Source: CAYNEO01 sp964396245 (GTDB taxonomy: Bacteria > Zixibacteria > MSB-5A5 > GN15 > FEB-12). Taken from it: a DNA stretch of 24,766 bases. The notes beneath the pieces were generated by a model. The model did no database searches, had not been told where the DNA came from, and saw nothing but the letters and a program-made list of their open reading frames with translations. The stretch is taken from NCBI GenBank assembly GCA_964396245.1, contig CAYNEO010000052.1, positions 1 through 24,766 of the forward strand, written 5' to 3'. A program made the position numbers and the translations under genes. Of the stretch, positions 14,497 through 23,116 are shown in pieces. Within the stretch, counting starts at the first letter, position 1. Each line of letters begins with the position of its first letter.

Positions 14497-15087
14497 ATGA
14501 AGAAAGCCATTATTCTCTTTGTGATCCTCATTCTCGCCGCCGGCGTCGTAGAAGCTAAAAAGAAGAAATTCATATTCTATGTCGGTCCGGAATTGGCCGT
14601 GCCGATTGACCCCCCGGACTTTCAGAAGTGGTGGAACGCCGCTCCCGGTATAAGCGGTGGCCTGGCTTTCAAACCGGCGCAGCGGTATGAATGGAGACTC
14701 CGTCTCGGGTTCCATTCTTTCTCGTACCAGGCGCCCGAAGGCTTCGATCTTGCCGAAGGTAATATAACGGCTGTTGAGCTCACCGGCAGTATCAAGGTCA
14801 ATCTTCTGACTCAAAAGCGAAATGTGATCGCCATACCATACGTCCTGGGGGGCGTCGGTATCGTGCACATCGAGGCGTCCAACGTCATCGATACCGTTAC
14901 CCAGCAGATTGTCCGTCAACTCGACAAGCAGGAAACGAAGCCGGCGCTGTATGCCGGGTTGGGGATTGATGTTCCTCTCTCGAGATCGACCGCCCTTTTC
15001 TTCGAAGGACGCTATCTTCTTGTTTTCACAAAAGGTGACGCCACCGGCTACGCGCCTTTCACCCTGGGAATCCGCACTTTTTTGTAG
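14497..15087 (+). CDS. Outer-membrane beta-barrel protein, third in the cluster
   Basis: A 196-residue protein with a signal peptide (MKKAIILFVILILAAGVVEA, then KKKK). Barrel-like strands follow: KFIFYVGPELAVPIDPP, APGISGGLAFKP, YEWRLRLGFHSFSYQAP, ITAVELTGSIKVNLL, AIPYVLGGVGIVHI, ALYAGLGIDVPLS, ALFFEGRYLLVF, and a terminal strand FTLGIRTFL ending in hydrophobics. It is less like copies 1 and 2 than they are like each other, and closer in layout to the next gene (FEGRY/VQGRY near the end). A single-domain OmpW/OmpA-barrel-like porin or assembly protein is likely. The function is unknown. Confidence 0.82.
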   Translation: MKKAIILFVILILAAGVVEAKKKKFIFYVGPELAVPIDPPDFQKWWNAAPGISGGLAFKPAQRYEWRLRLGFHSFSYQAPEGFDLAEGNITAVELTGSIKVNLLTQKRNVIAIPYVLGGVGIVHIEASNVIDTVTQQIVRQLDKQETKPALYAGLGIDVPLSRSTALFFEGRYLLVFTKGDATGYAPFTLGIRTFL

Positions 15088-15312
15088 TGGGGGTGCCAAT
15101 CACCTCCCTGACGTCGGCCGACCAACGGCAACACAAGTATTTGCCGGATAATGCGTTAGTTCGCCGATCCAATATTCTCAACGAAATCCGAACCATCGCC
15201 ATCCGATCACTTCGCCGGATACAACTAAATGGCGCCCGGATATGGCTAAAGTCCTTCCTCCCAATGTCCGACAATCCATTAGGGTTAAGCGGACCTGACA
15301 AGAGGAGGAATT

Positions 15313-15900
15313 ATGAAAAAAATCGCTGTCACCCTTAGCATTCTGTTGATCTTTGCGGTGGGTGCGTCCGCGCAGATGTCAAAACCGTTCACGGTCTATG
15401 CCGGCGCCGGTCTTAGCCTGCCGATGTCGGACGGCCTGAAGGCTGTCCAGAACACCGGCTTCCACGGCTCCGTCGGCGTGGGCTTCAACGCGATGCCGAT
15501 GCTTCAGATTGTCGGCAAGATCGAGTACCATTCGTTTTCAGCCGACCAGGCCGAGTACAGCCTGGCGCTGGGCACCACTGAAGACGTCAAGGGCGGAACC
15601 TTTGCGCCGCTGATGTTTGGCGTTGATGGCCGCTATGCCTTCAGTCTGCCGGCGGCTCCGTTCGCCCCGTACGCTTTTGGCGGTATCGGTCTGGCTCGCA
15701 TATCCTGGTCTGACATCAGCTACGGCACCACCACGCTGACCTTTGAGGATCAGACCAAGATGTACTTCAACGTTGGCGCGGGCGTCGAGTTTGATATCAC
15801 CCCGGCCGCCAGCCTGTTTGTCCAGGGTCGCTATGTAAATATAGCCACCGAGGGCGAAGCAACGACAATGATTCCGTTCACAGTCGGTGTCAAGTTCTAA
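15313..15900 (+). CDS. Outer-membrane beta-barrel protein, fourth in the cluster
   Basis: A 195-residue protein with a signal peptide (MKKIAVTLSILLIFAVGASA, before QMSK) and GAGGAGGAATT directly before the ATG, a strong ribosome binding site. Barrel strands include FTVYAGAGLSLPMSDGL, HGSVGVGFNAMPMLQIVGKI, GGTFAPLMFGVDGRYAFS, FAPYAFGGIGLARISW, KMYFNVGAGVEFDI, LFVQGRYVNI and the closing FTVGVKF, which ends in Phe as a beta-barrel assembly signal would. The 225 bases upstream show no clear promoter, and the third gene has no terminator, so the two may share a transcript. The function is unknown. Confidence 0.86.
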   Translation: MKKIAVTLSILLIFAVGASAQMSKPFTVYAGAGLSLPMSDGLKAVQNTGFHGSVGVGFNAMPMLQIVGKIEYHSFSADQAEYSLALGTTEDVKGGTFAPLMFGVDGRYAFSLPAAPFAPYAFGGIGLARISWSDISYGTTTLTFEDQTKMYFNVGAGVEFDITPAASLFVQGRYVNIATEGEATTMIPFTVGVKF

Positions 15901-15922
15901 AGATTACCCACCTCGCACTTGA

Positions 15923-15952
15923 AGCCGGAGACATTCGCTCTCCGGCTTTTTT
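15923..15952 (+). terminator. Rho-independent terminator after the fourth barrel gene
   Basis: AGCCGGAGA (15923-15931), a 7-base loop and TCTCCGGCT (15939-15947) followed by a T run. It lies 22 bases past the stop codon. Confidence 0.92.
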
Positions 15953-16073
15953 GTGCCTGTAACTCGTTGCACCGCTTCTCCCCCGCCCGAACGCAGATTT
16001 CCTCACACACTTCGCGCCTGAAAGCGTATCATATGGCGCTCATGTTCTCAAACCGAAAAGGACTTTGGTTGGA

Positions 16074-16634
16074 ATGGGGTTCAAATCTTCTTCGTACGCC
16101 GTCCTGCTGACAGCTCTGGTCTTTGCGGCGGCTTCCACGGCACAGGCCGCGGGACCGGTTCAGCTGATGCTGAACGGGGGCATGTCGGCTACGTTCGGAA
16201 CTCTCGGCGAACAGTCAAATCTGGGATACAATGCCTCTGCCGGCATCGGGGTGGGAACGTCGCCTGTGGTTTCGTCACAGGTTCAACTCGCCCTGCGTAT
16301 CGGATATGCCGCGTTCCCTTCTATTGACGCTGCGCAGCGTGACGTCTCCTTCGTGACCGCCGGGCTGAACCTGAAAGTCAGCCAGGCCATAAGCCGAAGA
16401 CCAAATGTGTACGTCATCGGCGGAGGAGGATATGCGAGAACCCGGGTGGAAGACGCTTATGATTCGGAAGGCCGATTGTTGTCGGCAGGATTCAGGGAAA
16501 CCAATCCCTACCTGTCGCTGGGAATGGGTCTCGAATCAGGATGGTTCGTGATCGAGGCACAACTCACGAACGTTTTCGGTACGCGGATCAAAAACTACGT
16601 CTGGATGCCGGTTACGCTTGGAATCAAGCTGTAA
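16074..16634 (+). CDS. Outer-membrane beta-barrel protein, fifth in the cluster
   Basis: A 186-residue protein from ATG 16074 (MGFKSSSYAVLLTALVFAAA, cleavage likely after AQA). An in-frame TTG at 16065 is possible but sits only 2 bases from AGGA. The mature part is barrel-like: QLMLNGGMSATFG, LGYNASAGIGVGTS, QLALRIGYAAFPS, FVTAGLNLKVSQ, NVYVIGGGGYARTRVED, PYLSLGMGLESGW, FVIEAQLTNVFG and a closing VTLGIKL. It ends 6 bases before the stop of the biotin carrier gene on the other strand, so the two transcripts converge tail to tail with no terminator hairpin seen between them. The function is unknown. Confidence 0.8.
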   Translation: MGFKSSSYAVLLTALVFAAASTAQAAGPVQLMLNGGMSATFGTLGEQSNLGYNASAGIGVGTSPVVSSQVQLALRIGYAAFPSIDAAQRDVSFVTAGLNLKVSQAISRRPNVYVIGGGGYARTRVEDAYDSEGRLLSAGFRETNPYLSLGMGLESGWFVIEAQLTNVFGTRIKNYVWMPVTLGIKL

Positions 16635-16640
16635 CTCCGA

Positions 16641-17138
16641 TTAGCCTTCCTCGAGCTCCAGCTCGATAATCGGTGATTCCGTATCTACCTGGTCGCCGAC
16701 GGCGAAATGAATGGCCTTGACTTTGCCTTTCGCCCTGGCAAGTACGGGATTTTCCATTTTCATCGCCTCGACAATCACCAGCGCCTGTTTTTCGCGAACA
16801 TCACCGCCGACCTCGGCCATGATCTTGACAATCTTGCCCGGCATCGGGGCAAATATCTTATCCGCCGCGCCGACATCAGCCGCCCCGCCGGCAATACTGT
16901 CCTGCGACGGTTCACGGACTTCAAGCAGAACCGAGTCGATATCGATATAATACACTCCCCTGCTCTCAGCCACTGCCGCGGTCAGTTTCTTACCGTTGAA
17001 CTGCACGAGGTAGAGATTGTCACCGTACGGCTGTAGCTCGAAGGTCTTCTCTCCCACCACGACCTTGAAACGCTCGCCGACTCGCTCGTACAGGGATTCG
17101 ACCGGCTGGCCGTCAAACATAAACTCGGTTCTATTCAT
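16641..17138 (-). CDS. Biotin carboxyl carrier subunit of an acyl-CoA carboxylase
   Basis: A 165-residue protein. The biotinyl/lipoyl-attachment domain fills about 93-163, with the biotinylated Lys127 in VEAMKMENPV. It also has the IFAPMPGKIVKI entry strand and the mirror-image C-terminal strand (GDQVDTESPIIELELEEG). Residues 1-80 are beta-rich (TFELQPYGDNLYLVQFNGKK) and probably form the alpha/beta-bridging (BT) part that single-chain alpha subunits carry before the biotin domain. The ATG overlaps the biotin carboxylase stop by 8 bases (ATGAATAG), with AGGAGA 8 bases upstream, so this is a natural coupled start rather than a frameshift. It is the last gene of the five-gene operon. Confidence 0.9.
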   Translation of the reverse strand: MNRTEFMFDGQPVESLYERVGERFKVVVGEKTFELQPYGDNLYLVQFNGKKLTAAVAESRGVYYIDIDSVLLEVREPSQDSIAGGAADVGAADKIFAPMPGKIVKIMAEVGGDVREKQALVIVEAMKMENPVLARAKGKVKAIHFAVGDQVDTESPIIELELEEG

Positions 17139-18651
17139 GGATCGAATCTCCTATCTGCCAGGCGCCGATAATCTCCCAGGGCGAGGCTTGCTCGGCAGGA
17201 CCACCGCCCGATGACGACGCAGCCGCCCGAGCCCTGGTGACCGACGCCGCGGTCGCAAGGGCTGTCGCCAGCTCGCGATAGGTACCGTTATCGACGGCTC
17301 TGTCGAGCATGTGCTTTTCAATAAAATTGGTGTACGTCTTTCCGGCCGCAAAGTCCGGATGACTCATCACGTCGATCATGAATCTTTTCGATGTCCTCAC
17401 GCCGAGAATCTTGTAGTGATTGAGGGCGTCAATCATTTTCGTGATCGCCGTGGATCGGTCCGGCGCATGAACAATCAGCTTGGCCATGATCGGGTCATAG
17501 TCGATAGTCACGTCGGAACCGGCCATAATCCCCGAATCGACCCTGATTCCCGGGCCGGTCGGCTCGCTGTAGTGAATGACCTTACCGGTCGACGGCATGA
17601 AATTGTTCTCGCCGTCCTCGGCATAAATACGACATTCTATCGCGTGGCCGCGCTGAGTCAGGTTATGCAATTGCCCGGACAAGGGCAGACCGGCGGCGAT
17701 TCGAATTTGCTCCACCACAAGGTCGACACCGGTGACCATCTCGGTAATCGGATGTTCCACCTGGATACGCGTGTTCATCTCGAGGAAATAGTAATTCCCC
17801 TTCTCATCGAGCAAAAATTCCACGGTCCCGGCATTGGTATAATCTGCCGCCTTTGCGACCCGAACGGCATCCGCACCCATGCGCGCCCGGGTTTCATCCG
17901 TCAAGGCTACCGAGGGGGTTTCCTCGATTATTTTTTGGTGACGCCGCTGGATGGAGCACTCGCGTTCAAACACATGAACGCAGTTACCGTGCGCATCCGC
18001 CAGCACCTGGAATTCGATATGGCGCGGGTTTGATATGTACTTTTCGAGATATACCGTCTCATCGCCGAACGCGTTTTTGGCCTCTCGACGCGCAGCCTCG
18101 ATAGCATCCTGAAGGGTATCCGGCGCATGGACGATTCTCATGCCCTTCCCGCCGCCGCCCGCGGCCGCCTTGATCATGACCGGATAGCCGGCTTTCTCCG
18201 CCGCCCGTTCGAACGACGCAAAGTCCGCCCCGATATCCTTCATGCCCGGAATCAACGGTATGCCGGCATCGGCCATCTTGATGCGCGATTCGACCTTGTT
18301 TCCCATCAGGCGCATCGACTTCGCCGACGGCCCGATAAAGGTAATGCCTTCTTCCGCACAACGGCCCGGGAACAGCGAGTTCTCGGCAAGGAAGCCGTAG
18401 CCCGGGTGGATGGCGTCACAGCCGGTCTGTTTGGCGGCATCGATTATCTTTTCGATATCGAGATATGAATGCCCCGGCGCCGGTGGCCCGATAAAAACCG
18501 CCTCGTCGGCGAACCACCGATGTTTGGCGTTCACATCGGCCTCGGAGTATACCGCCACCGATGGAATCCCGAGCGCACGGCAGGCATTCATTACGCGTAC
18601 CGCAATCTCGGACCGGTTCGCAACCAGAATCTTGTTGAACAGCTTTTCCAT
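17131..18651 (-). CDS. Biotin carboxylase subunit of an acyl-CoA carboxylase (MCC/PCC alpha-like)
   Basis: A 506-residue ATP-grasp enzyme that carboxylates biotin using bicarbonate. It begins FNKILVANRSEIAVRVMNACR. It has the glycine-rich ATP lid KAAAGGGGKGMR (about 160-171), the ERECSIQRRHQKIIEETPS loop, EMNTRIQVEHPITEMVTG with the catalytic residues, and the C-terminal IMAKLIVHAPDR. After the domain ends (about 450) there is an Ala/Ser/Gly-rich linker, then SPWEIIGAWQIGD at the very end. That resembles the start of the BT domain of single-chain methylcrotonyl/geranyl-CoA carboxylase alpha subunits, so the usual alpha polypeptide appears split here. It lies 13 bases downstream of the hydratase gene. 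Confidence 0.93.
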   Translation of the reverse strand: MEKLFNKILVANRSEIAVRVMNACRALGIPSVAVYSEADVNAKHRWFADEAVFIGPPAPGHSYLDIEKIIDAAKQTGCDAIHPGYGFLAENSLFPGRCAEEGITFIGPSAKSMRLMGNKVESRIKMADAGIPLIPGMKDIGADFASFERAAEKAGYPVMIKAAAGGGGKGMRIVHAPDTLQDAIEAARREAKNAFGDETVYLEKYISNPRHIEFQVLADAHGNCVHVFERECSIQRRHQKIIEETPSVALTDETRARMGADAVRVAKAADYTNAGTVEFLLDEKGNYYFLEMNTRIQVEHPITEMVTGVDLVVEQIRIAAGLPLSGQLHNLTQRGHAIECRIYAEDGENNFMPSTGKVIHYSEPTGPGIRVDSGIMAGSDVTIDYDPIMAKLIVHAPDRSTAITKMIDALNHYKILGVRTSKRFMIDVMSHPDFAAGKTYTNFIEKHMLDRAVDNGTYRELATALATAASVTRARAAASSSGGGPAEQASPWEIIGAWQIGDSIHE

Positions 18652-18664
18652 TTTTCTCTATCTG

Positions 18665-19459
18665 CTACTTCTTGTTGTCTTCAACCCAGTTCGGTCGGCG
18701 CTTGTTAAGAAACGCATCCATCCCCTCCTGGCCTTCATCGGAGATCCGGAGTTTCGCAATCATCTCAGCCGTATATGGGATGTACTTTTCGGCAGGCATG
18801 TTGGGTACTTCCGAAACCAATTCCTTAGCCATCGCCACCGCCTCCGGACCGGAAGTCAGGATGGAGTGAATGAGCGCGTTGACTTCGTCGTCGAGACGTT
18901 CATCGTCAACCACCTTGTTCACCAGCCCCACCTGAAACGCCCGGTCGGCGTTCATGCGCTCGCCGGTGATAAACAGCTCGCGGGCTTTCCCCTCGCCCAT
19001 CTTCTTGATGACATAGGGACCGATGCACGCCGGCACCACCCCGATCTTGACCTCCGAAAACGAGAACTTCGCCGACCGCGCCGCGATTGCAATATCACAG
19101 ACCGCAACGAATCCGGTCCCGCCGCCGATGGCCGCTCCGTTGATCTTACCGACCACCGGGCGCTCCAGAGTGTATATCTCGTGAAACAGATCGGCCAGCG
19201 CATTGGACTCGGCCAGGTTCTCCTCGAATGACTGGTTGATCACCGACCGCATCCAGTTGAGATCGGCTCCGGCGCAAAATGATTTCCCCTCGCCGGTCAA
19301 CACCACAACGCGAATGTCTTTATCGAGCGCAATACGCGCGAAAACCTCCGACATCTCGGTGATCACCGTCGAGTTGAACGCGTTATGAATCTCGGGCCGG
19401 CAGAAAGTCACGCGAGCGATGCGACCGTCTTTTTCGTACTTGATAGTAGTGTAACTCAT
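18665..19459 (-). CDS. Enoyl-CoA hydratase/isomerase family protein, methylglutaconyl-CoA hydratase-like
   Basis: A 264-residue crotonase-fold protein. The start is ATG 19459 (MSYTTIKYEKDGRIARVTF) because AGAGG lies 6 bases upstream; a TTG at 19465 is in frame but too close. GKSFCAGADLNWM (oxyanion-hole segment, about 60-72) and KINGAAIGGGTGFVAVCD (second oxyanion Gly region) are both present, as is FSFSEVKIGVVPACIGPYV. The CAGADLNWM form is typical of LiuC/AuH and AtuE-type hydratases that act right after the carboxylase. Its position between the carboxylase beta and biotin carboxylase genes supports that step. Generic beta-oxidation enoyl-CoA hydratase is the alternative, and it might also complete the thiolase operon's pathway. 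Confidence 0.88.
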   Translation of the reverse strand: MSYTTIKYEKDGRIARVTFCRPEIHNAFNSTVITEMSEVFARIALDKDIRVVVLTGEGKSFCAGADLNWMRSVINQSFEENLAESNALADLFHEIYTLERPVVGKINGAAIGGGTGFVAVCDIAIAARSAKFSFSEVKIGVVPACIGPYVIKKMGEGKARELFITGERMNADRAFQVGLVNKVVDDERLDDEVNALIHSILTSGPEAVAMAKELVSEVPNMPAEKYIPYTAEMIAKLRISDEGQEGMDAFLNKRRPNWVEDNKK

Positions 19460-19468
19460 GAACAACCT

Positions 19469-21076
19469 CTACATCCGGAACACGCCGTATTTCTGCTCCG
19501 GAATAGCCGTGTTGAGCGACATGGCAATGCCCAGCGCCAGCGCCTCGCGGGTCTCGGTCATGCCGATCATGCCGTCGTCCCAGAGTCGCGCACCCGAGTA
19601 GTACGGAGTCGATTCGGACTCGTACTTTTCGATAATCGGCTGACGGATCGCTTTGATCTCGTCCTCGGTCAGTTTCTTGCCTTCCTTCTCGAGCTGCTTG
19701 ATCTTGACAGTCGCGAGAACATCGGCCGCCTGCTCACCGCCCATGACACAAATCTTGGCATTGGGCCACATCCACATCAATCGCGGGAAATAGCCGCGGC
19801 CGCACATGGCATAGTTGCCCGCCCCGTACGAGCCGCCGACCACAACCGTAAACTTGGGAACGTCGGCATTCGCAACCGCGTGCACCAGTTTGGCGCCGTC
19901 GCGGGCAATACCGCCGGCCTCGTATTGACGACCGACTATGAATCCGGAAATATTCTGTAAAAAGATCAGCGGAATCTTCCTCTGCGTGCACAATTCAATG
20001 AAATGCGCACCCTTGAGCGATGATTCCGAAAACAGCACGCCGTTATTGCCCAGAATACCCACAAGATATCCCATGATACGCGCAAAACCGGTGACCAGGG
20101 TCGTGCCGTACAATTCCTTGAATTCATGGAAACGCGAACCATCGGCAATGCGCGCAATTACCTCGCGGATATCATACATTTTGCGAATATCGTTGGGCAC
20201 GACGCCGTACAGTTCTTCGGGATCATAATACGGGTCTTCCGGCGCCTCGCGGTCGAGAAGCGCCTTCTGACCGCGATTCAGGTTTTCAACAATATTACGT
20301 GTCATCTGGATCGCGTGTTCATCATTGAGAGCATAGTGATCGCTGACACCGGAAATACGGCAATGAACATCGGCGCCGCCGAGTTCCTCGGCCGTAACCA
20401 CTTCTCCCGTAGCCGCCTTGACCAGCGGCGGCCCGCCGATAAAAATCGTGCCTTGCTTGCGCACCTGCACGGTTTCGTCGGACATCGCCGGCAAGTATGC
20501 CCCACCGGCCGTACACGAACCCATAACGACGGAAATCTGGGGAATGCCTTTGGCTGACATACGCGCCTGGTTATAGAAAATCCGTCCGAAGTGATCCTTG
20601 TCCGGAAAGGTCCCTGACTGCAGCGGCAGGAAGATTCCGCCGGAGTCGACGAGATAGATGCACGGGAGATTGTTGTCCTCGGCGATTTTTTGCGCCCGCG
20701 CGTGCTTGAGAATGGTCATCGGGTAGTACGTCCCACCCTTGACCGTGGCGTCGTTGACAATGATCATCACCTCACGACCGTGCACGGTCCCGATTCCGGT
20801 AATGATACCGGCCGCCGGCGCATCATTGTCGTACATGTCGTACGCGGCGAGCGGGCTCAGCTCCAGAAACGGCGTATTGCGGTCCAGCAATTTCGCGAGG
20901 CGGTCGCGCGGCAGGAGCTTGCCTCGATCGATATGACGCTGGCGGGATTTCTCCGGTCCGCCAAGCTTCACTTTCTCGAGGGTCTCTTTGAATTGGAGAT
21001 GTTGCTGTTTGTTCTTTTCGTAGTTGTCTTTGTAGGCGTCGGATTTGGTGTCGGCTTTACTCTCAATCCTGAACAT
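19469..21076 (-). CDS. Acyl-CoA carboxylase carboxyltransferase (beta) subunit, methylcrotonyl-CoA carboxylase-like
   Basis: A 535-residue protein, the usual length of LiuB/AtuC/MCC-beta. It transfers CO2 from carboxybiotin to an acyl-CoA. Two crotonase-like halves are seen. The first has VKGGTYYPMTILKHARAQ, CIYLVDSGG and VMGSCTAGGAYLPAMSDE. The second has PLIFLQNISGFIVGRQYEAG, VVVGGSYGAGNYAMCGR, WPNAKICVMGGEQAA and the ending YGVFRM. These stretches match the MCC-beta pattern more closely than acetyl- or propionyl-CoA carboxylase. The geranyl-CoA carboxylase beta subunit (AtuC) is very similar and cannot be excluded, since LVDSGGIFLPLQ differs from the common MCC form. It sits 14 bases after the AtuA-like gene. 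Confidence 0.93.
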   Translation of the reverse strand: MFRIESKADTKSDAYKDNYEKNKQQHLQFKETLEKVKLGGPEKSRQRHIDRGKLLPRDRLAKLLDRNTPFLELSPLAAYDMYDNDAPAAGIITGIGTVHGREVMIIVNDATVKGGTYYPMTILKHARAQKIAEDNNLPCIYLVDSGGIFLPLQSGTFPDKDHFGRIFYNQARMSAKGIPQISVVMGSCTAGGAYLPAMSDETVQVRKQGTIFIGGPPLVKAATGEVVTAEELGGADVHCRISGVSDHYALNDEHAIQMTRNIVENLNRGQKALLDREAPEDPYYDPEELYGVVPNDIRKMYDIREVIARIADGSRFHEFKELYGTTLVTGFARIMGYLVGILGNNGVLFSESSLKGAHFIELCTQRKIPLIFLQNISGFIVGRQYEAGGIARDGAKLVHAVANADVPKFTVVVGGSYGAGNYAMCGRGYFPRLMWMWPNAKICVMGGEQAADVLATVKIKQLEKEGKKLTEDEIKAIRQPIIEKYESESTPYYSGARLWDDGMIGMTETREALALGIAMSLNTAIPEQKYGVFRM

Positions 21077-21090
21077 GTGCGAATCCCGTA

Positions 21091-22884
21091 TTATATCGTT
21101 TTGAGCAGCGATGACGGTACTTTGACCGGCATCTGCAGTAGTGCCTGTGCCAGTGTCTTCCCCTGCGGGTCGATCAACAGCGATCTCGTGCCGCCGCCCC
21201 CGAGCGTCTCCTCCAGGAGAAAATTCAACCCCTGAAGGTTATCCAGTTCATAGCGAATCACCTTTCCGCCGGTGATCCCCTCGAAGAAGGCTTTTACTCT
21301 GTCAGCTGTCAGGTAATCGACCAGCCAATCGTAGATCTCCGGCGACCGCGCGAGTACGCCGATATTGCAGGTATCCCCCTTGTCACCGGAACGGGCGTAA
21401 CAGATTTCCTGAAGTCTGACTTCTTTTGCTTTGCCCCTCGGGTGAGTCCTGGACCGATCGCGCCTCGGCGGCTCTTCTTCGATAAGCTTTGTCGATTGAA
21501 CCCGGATAGGAAAATCTATGCTGAAGAACTCTTCCACGCGGTCGGTCGTGACCGTCAGGACCTTCGCCCGAACCCGACTGCGGTGCATCAATGCCGGCCA
21601 GTATGCGATCACCCTTTGCGGTTTCGGGCGGCCACGGGTGGTCACTGCCATACCCGCCGGACCGGAGAGTATGAGCGTCGAAAGCATCTTGCCGAAGTCC
21701 CGGACCTTCTTGAAGTCCTTATCCCTGACTCCGAACTGAAGCATGATCTCGTTCGGTTCATACGGCGAGAGCGACTCCGGCCAGATTGAACCCGAACCGA
21801 TCGACGACGTATGCGTGGCTTCGTATTTGTGCTGGAGTTTCTTCCAGAAGATATCCGCGATAATCTCGGCCTTCTTGCGCGTATCCGGTCCCGAGACGAG
21901 CACTTCACCGGTGGCTTTCCAGCCGTCCTCATAGGCCATCGACACTTTCAGACAATCCGGTTCCGGGCGGCCTTTGATACCCCAGACACGGACACGATCC
22001 TTGCCGATCTCTTTTAGTTGAACCGTGTCAAATCGGGCTACGCCGTCGGGTGAGATGTAATTCGACGGATCACCCATTTCGTACACGAGTTGTTCCTTGA
22101 CTGTCTTCTCGGATACGACCCCGCCGGTTTTCTTGTGCTTGGTGACAACGAACTCACCGGTGTGTTCCATCTCGATTATCGGGTAGCCGATATTATGGAA
22201 TGACTTTACATCCTGCCAGTCGGTGATATTGCCGCCCGAGGCTTGTGCGCCGCATTCGATAACATGTCCGGCAATAATCCCCGCAGCCATTTTGTCCCAG
22301 TCATCCATGGACCAGCCGAACTCGTGAATCATCGGCGCCAGGGTCAGCCCGGTATCGGTCACCCGACCGGTTACGACAATCTGGCAACCGGCGTCCAGGG
22401 CTTTCACAACCGGTTCGGCGCCGAGATAAATATTCGCCGCCGATATCCGCGAACGAACATCAAAAAAATCTTCACCGGTTTCGATATTGGTGAACCTCTC
22501 CCCGGCCGCGCTCAGTTCGTAGAGGCTGTTGCTGATATCATCGCCGTAGACAATGCCGACCTTAATATCAATTCCCTTGGTGCGCGCCATCTCAACAATC
22601 CGGCGTCCCATGCCAATCGGGTTGATGCCGCCGGCGTTGGAGATCACGCGGACATTTTTCCTGGCGATGATAGGCAGGCATTCATCGAGTTGATCGAGAA
22701 AATCGACCGCATACCCGAGCTCCGGGTTGGCGTTTCTCTGGCGCTGGAGAATCGACATGGTTATTTCCGCCAGAAAATCCATGCTGATATAGTCGAGCGG
22801 ACCGCCGGTAAGCTGGCGTTTGAGCGCCGAAAGGTCGTCTCCCCAGTAGCCTCCCGCATTACCGATCCGGATTTTTCTTTTCAA
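21091..22884 (-). CDS. AtuA-family (DUF1446) protein with C-terminal AtuA-like domain
   Basis: A 597-residue protein. The DUF1446 domain spans about 4-450 (KIRIGNAGGYWGDDLSALKR at the start, then DYISMDFLAEITMSIL, VISNAGGINPIG, VVTGRVTDTGLTLAP, GHVIECGAQASGGN). A small C-terminal domain follows at about 488-590 (LQEICYARSGDKGDTCNIGV, GLNFLLEETLGGGGTRSL). This two-domain layout is that of AtuA, essential for acyclic terpene (citronellol) use in Pseudomonas but of unknown reaction; homologues are also common beside leucine-degradation carboxylases. The start is TTG 22884, with AGGACAGGACAGG just upstream. It is the first gene of the carboxylase operon. Confidence 0.9.
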   Translation of the reverse strand: MKRKIRIGNAGGYWGDDLSALKRQLTGGPLDYISMDFLAEITMSILQRQRNANPELGYAVDFLDQLDECLPIIARKNVRVISNAGGINPIGMGRRIVEMARTKGIDIKVGIVYGDDISNSLYELSAAGERFTNIETGEDFFDVRSRISAANIYLGAEPVVKALDAGCQIVVTGRVTDTGLTLAPMIHEFGWSMDDWDKMAAGIIAGHVIECGAQASGGNITDWQDVKSFHNIGYPIIEMEHTGEFVVTKHKKTGGVVSEKTVKEQLVYEMGDPSNYISPDGVARFDTVQLKEIGKDRVRVWGIKGRPEPDCLKVSMAYEDGWKATGEVLVSGPDTRKKAEIIADIFWKKLQHKYEATHTSSIGSGSIWPESLSPYEPNEIMLQFGVRDKDFKKVRDFGKMLSTLILSGPAGMAVTTRGRPKPQRVIAYWPALMHRSRVRAKVLTVTTDRVEEFFSIDFPIRVQSTKLIEEEPPRRDRSRTHPRGKAKEVRLQEICYARSGDKGDTCNIGVLARSPEIYDWLVDYLTADRVKAFFEGITGGKVIRYELDNLQGLNFLLEETLGGGGTRSLLIDPQGKTLAQALLQMPVKVPSSLLKTI

Positions 22885-22948
22885 CCTGTCCTGTCCTATA
22901 AGTTATTGGCAGTTAACAGATACTGTGGTCCGATGGATGCCGGCCTGC

Positions 22949-22977
22949 AATATATGCTAAAACCCGCCCTTTGTAAA
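22949..22977 (-). promoter_or_regulatory. Sigma70-like promoter for the carboxylase operon
   Basis: On the minus strand TTTACA (22977-22972), exactly 17 bases, then TATATT (22954-22949). It would start transcription about 58 bases before the TTG start of the AtuA-like gene. Confidence 0.55.
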
Positions 22978-23045
22978 GATGGCGGTTGAAATTTGGAGCG
23001 CCCGGTCCGGAAGACCCGGCCCGCCGGCGGCGCCGGCAAATTTCC

Positions 23046-23073
23046 TTGCAACTTGATTGGGACATGATATCTT
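23046..23073 (+). promoter_or_regulatory. Candidate promoter for the small membrane protein
   Basis: TTGCAA (23046-23051), 16 bases, TATCTT (23068-23073), about 44 bases before the ATG at 23117. Confidence 0.4.
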
Positions 23074-23116
23074 TAAGCAGGACAATTCTGTCCCCCATTA
23101 TGGCGGAGGGCTTCAC

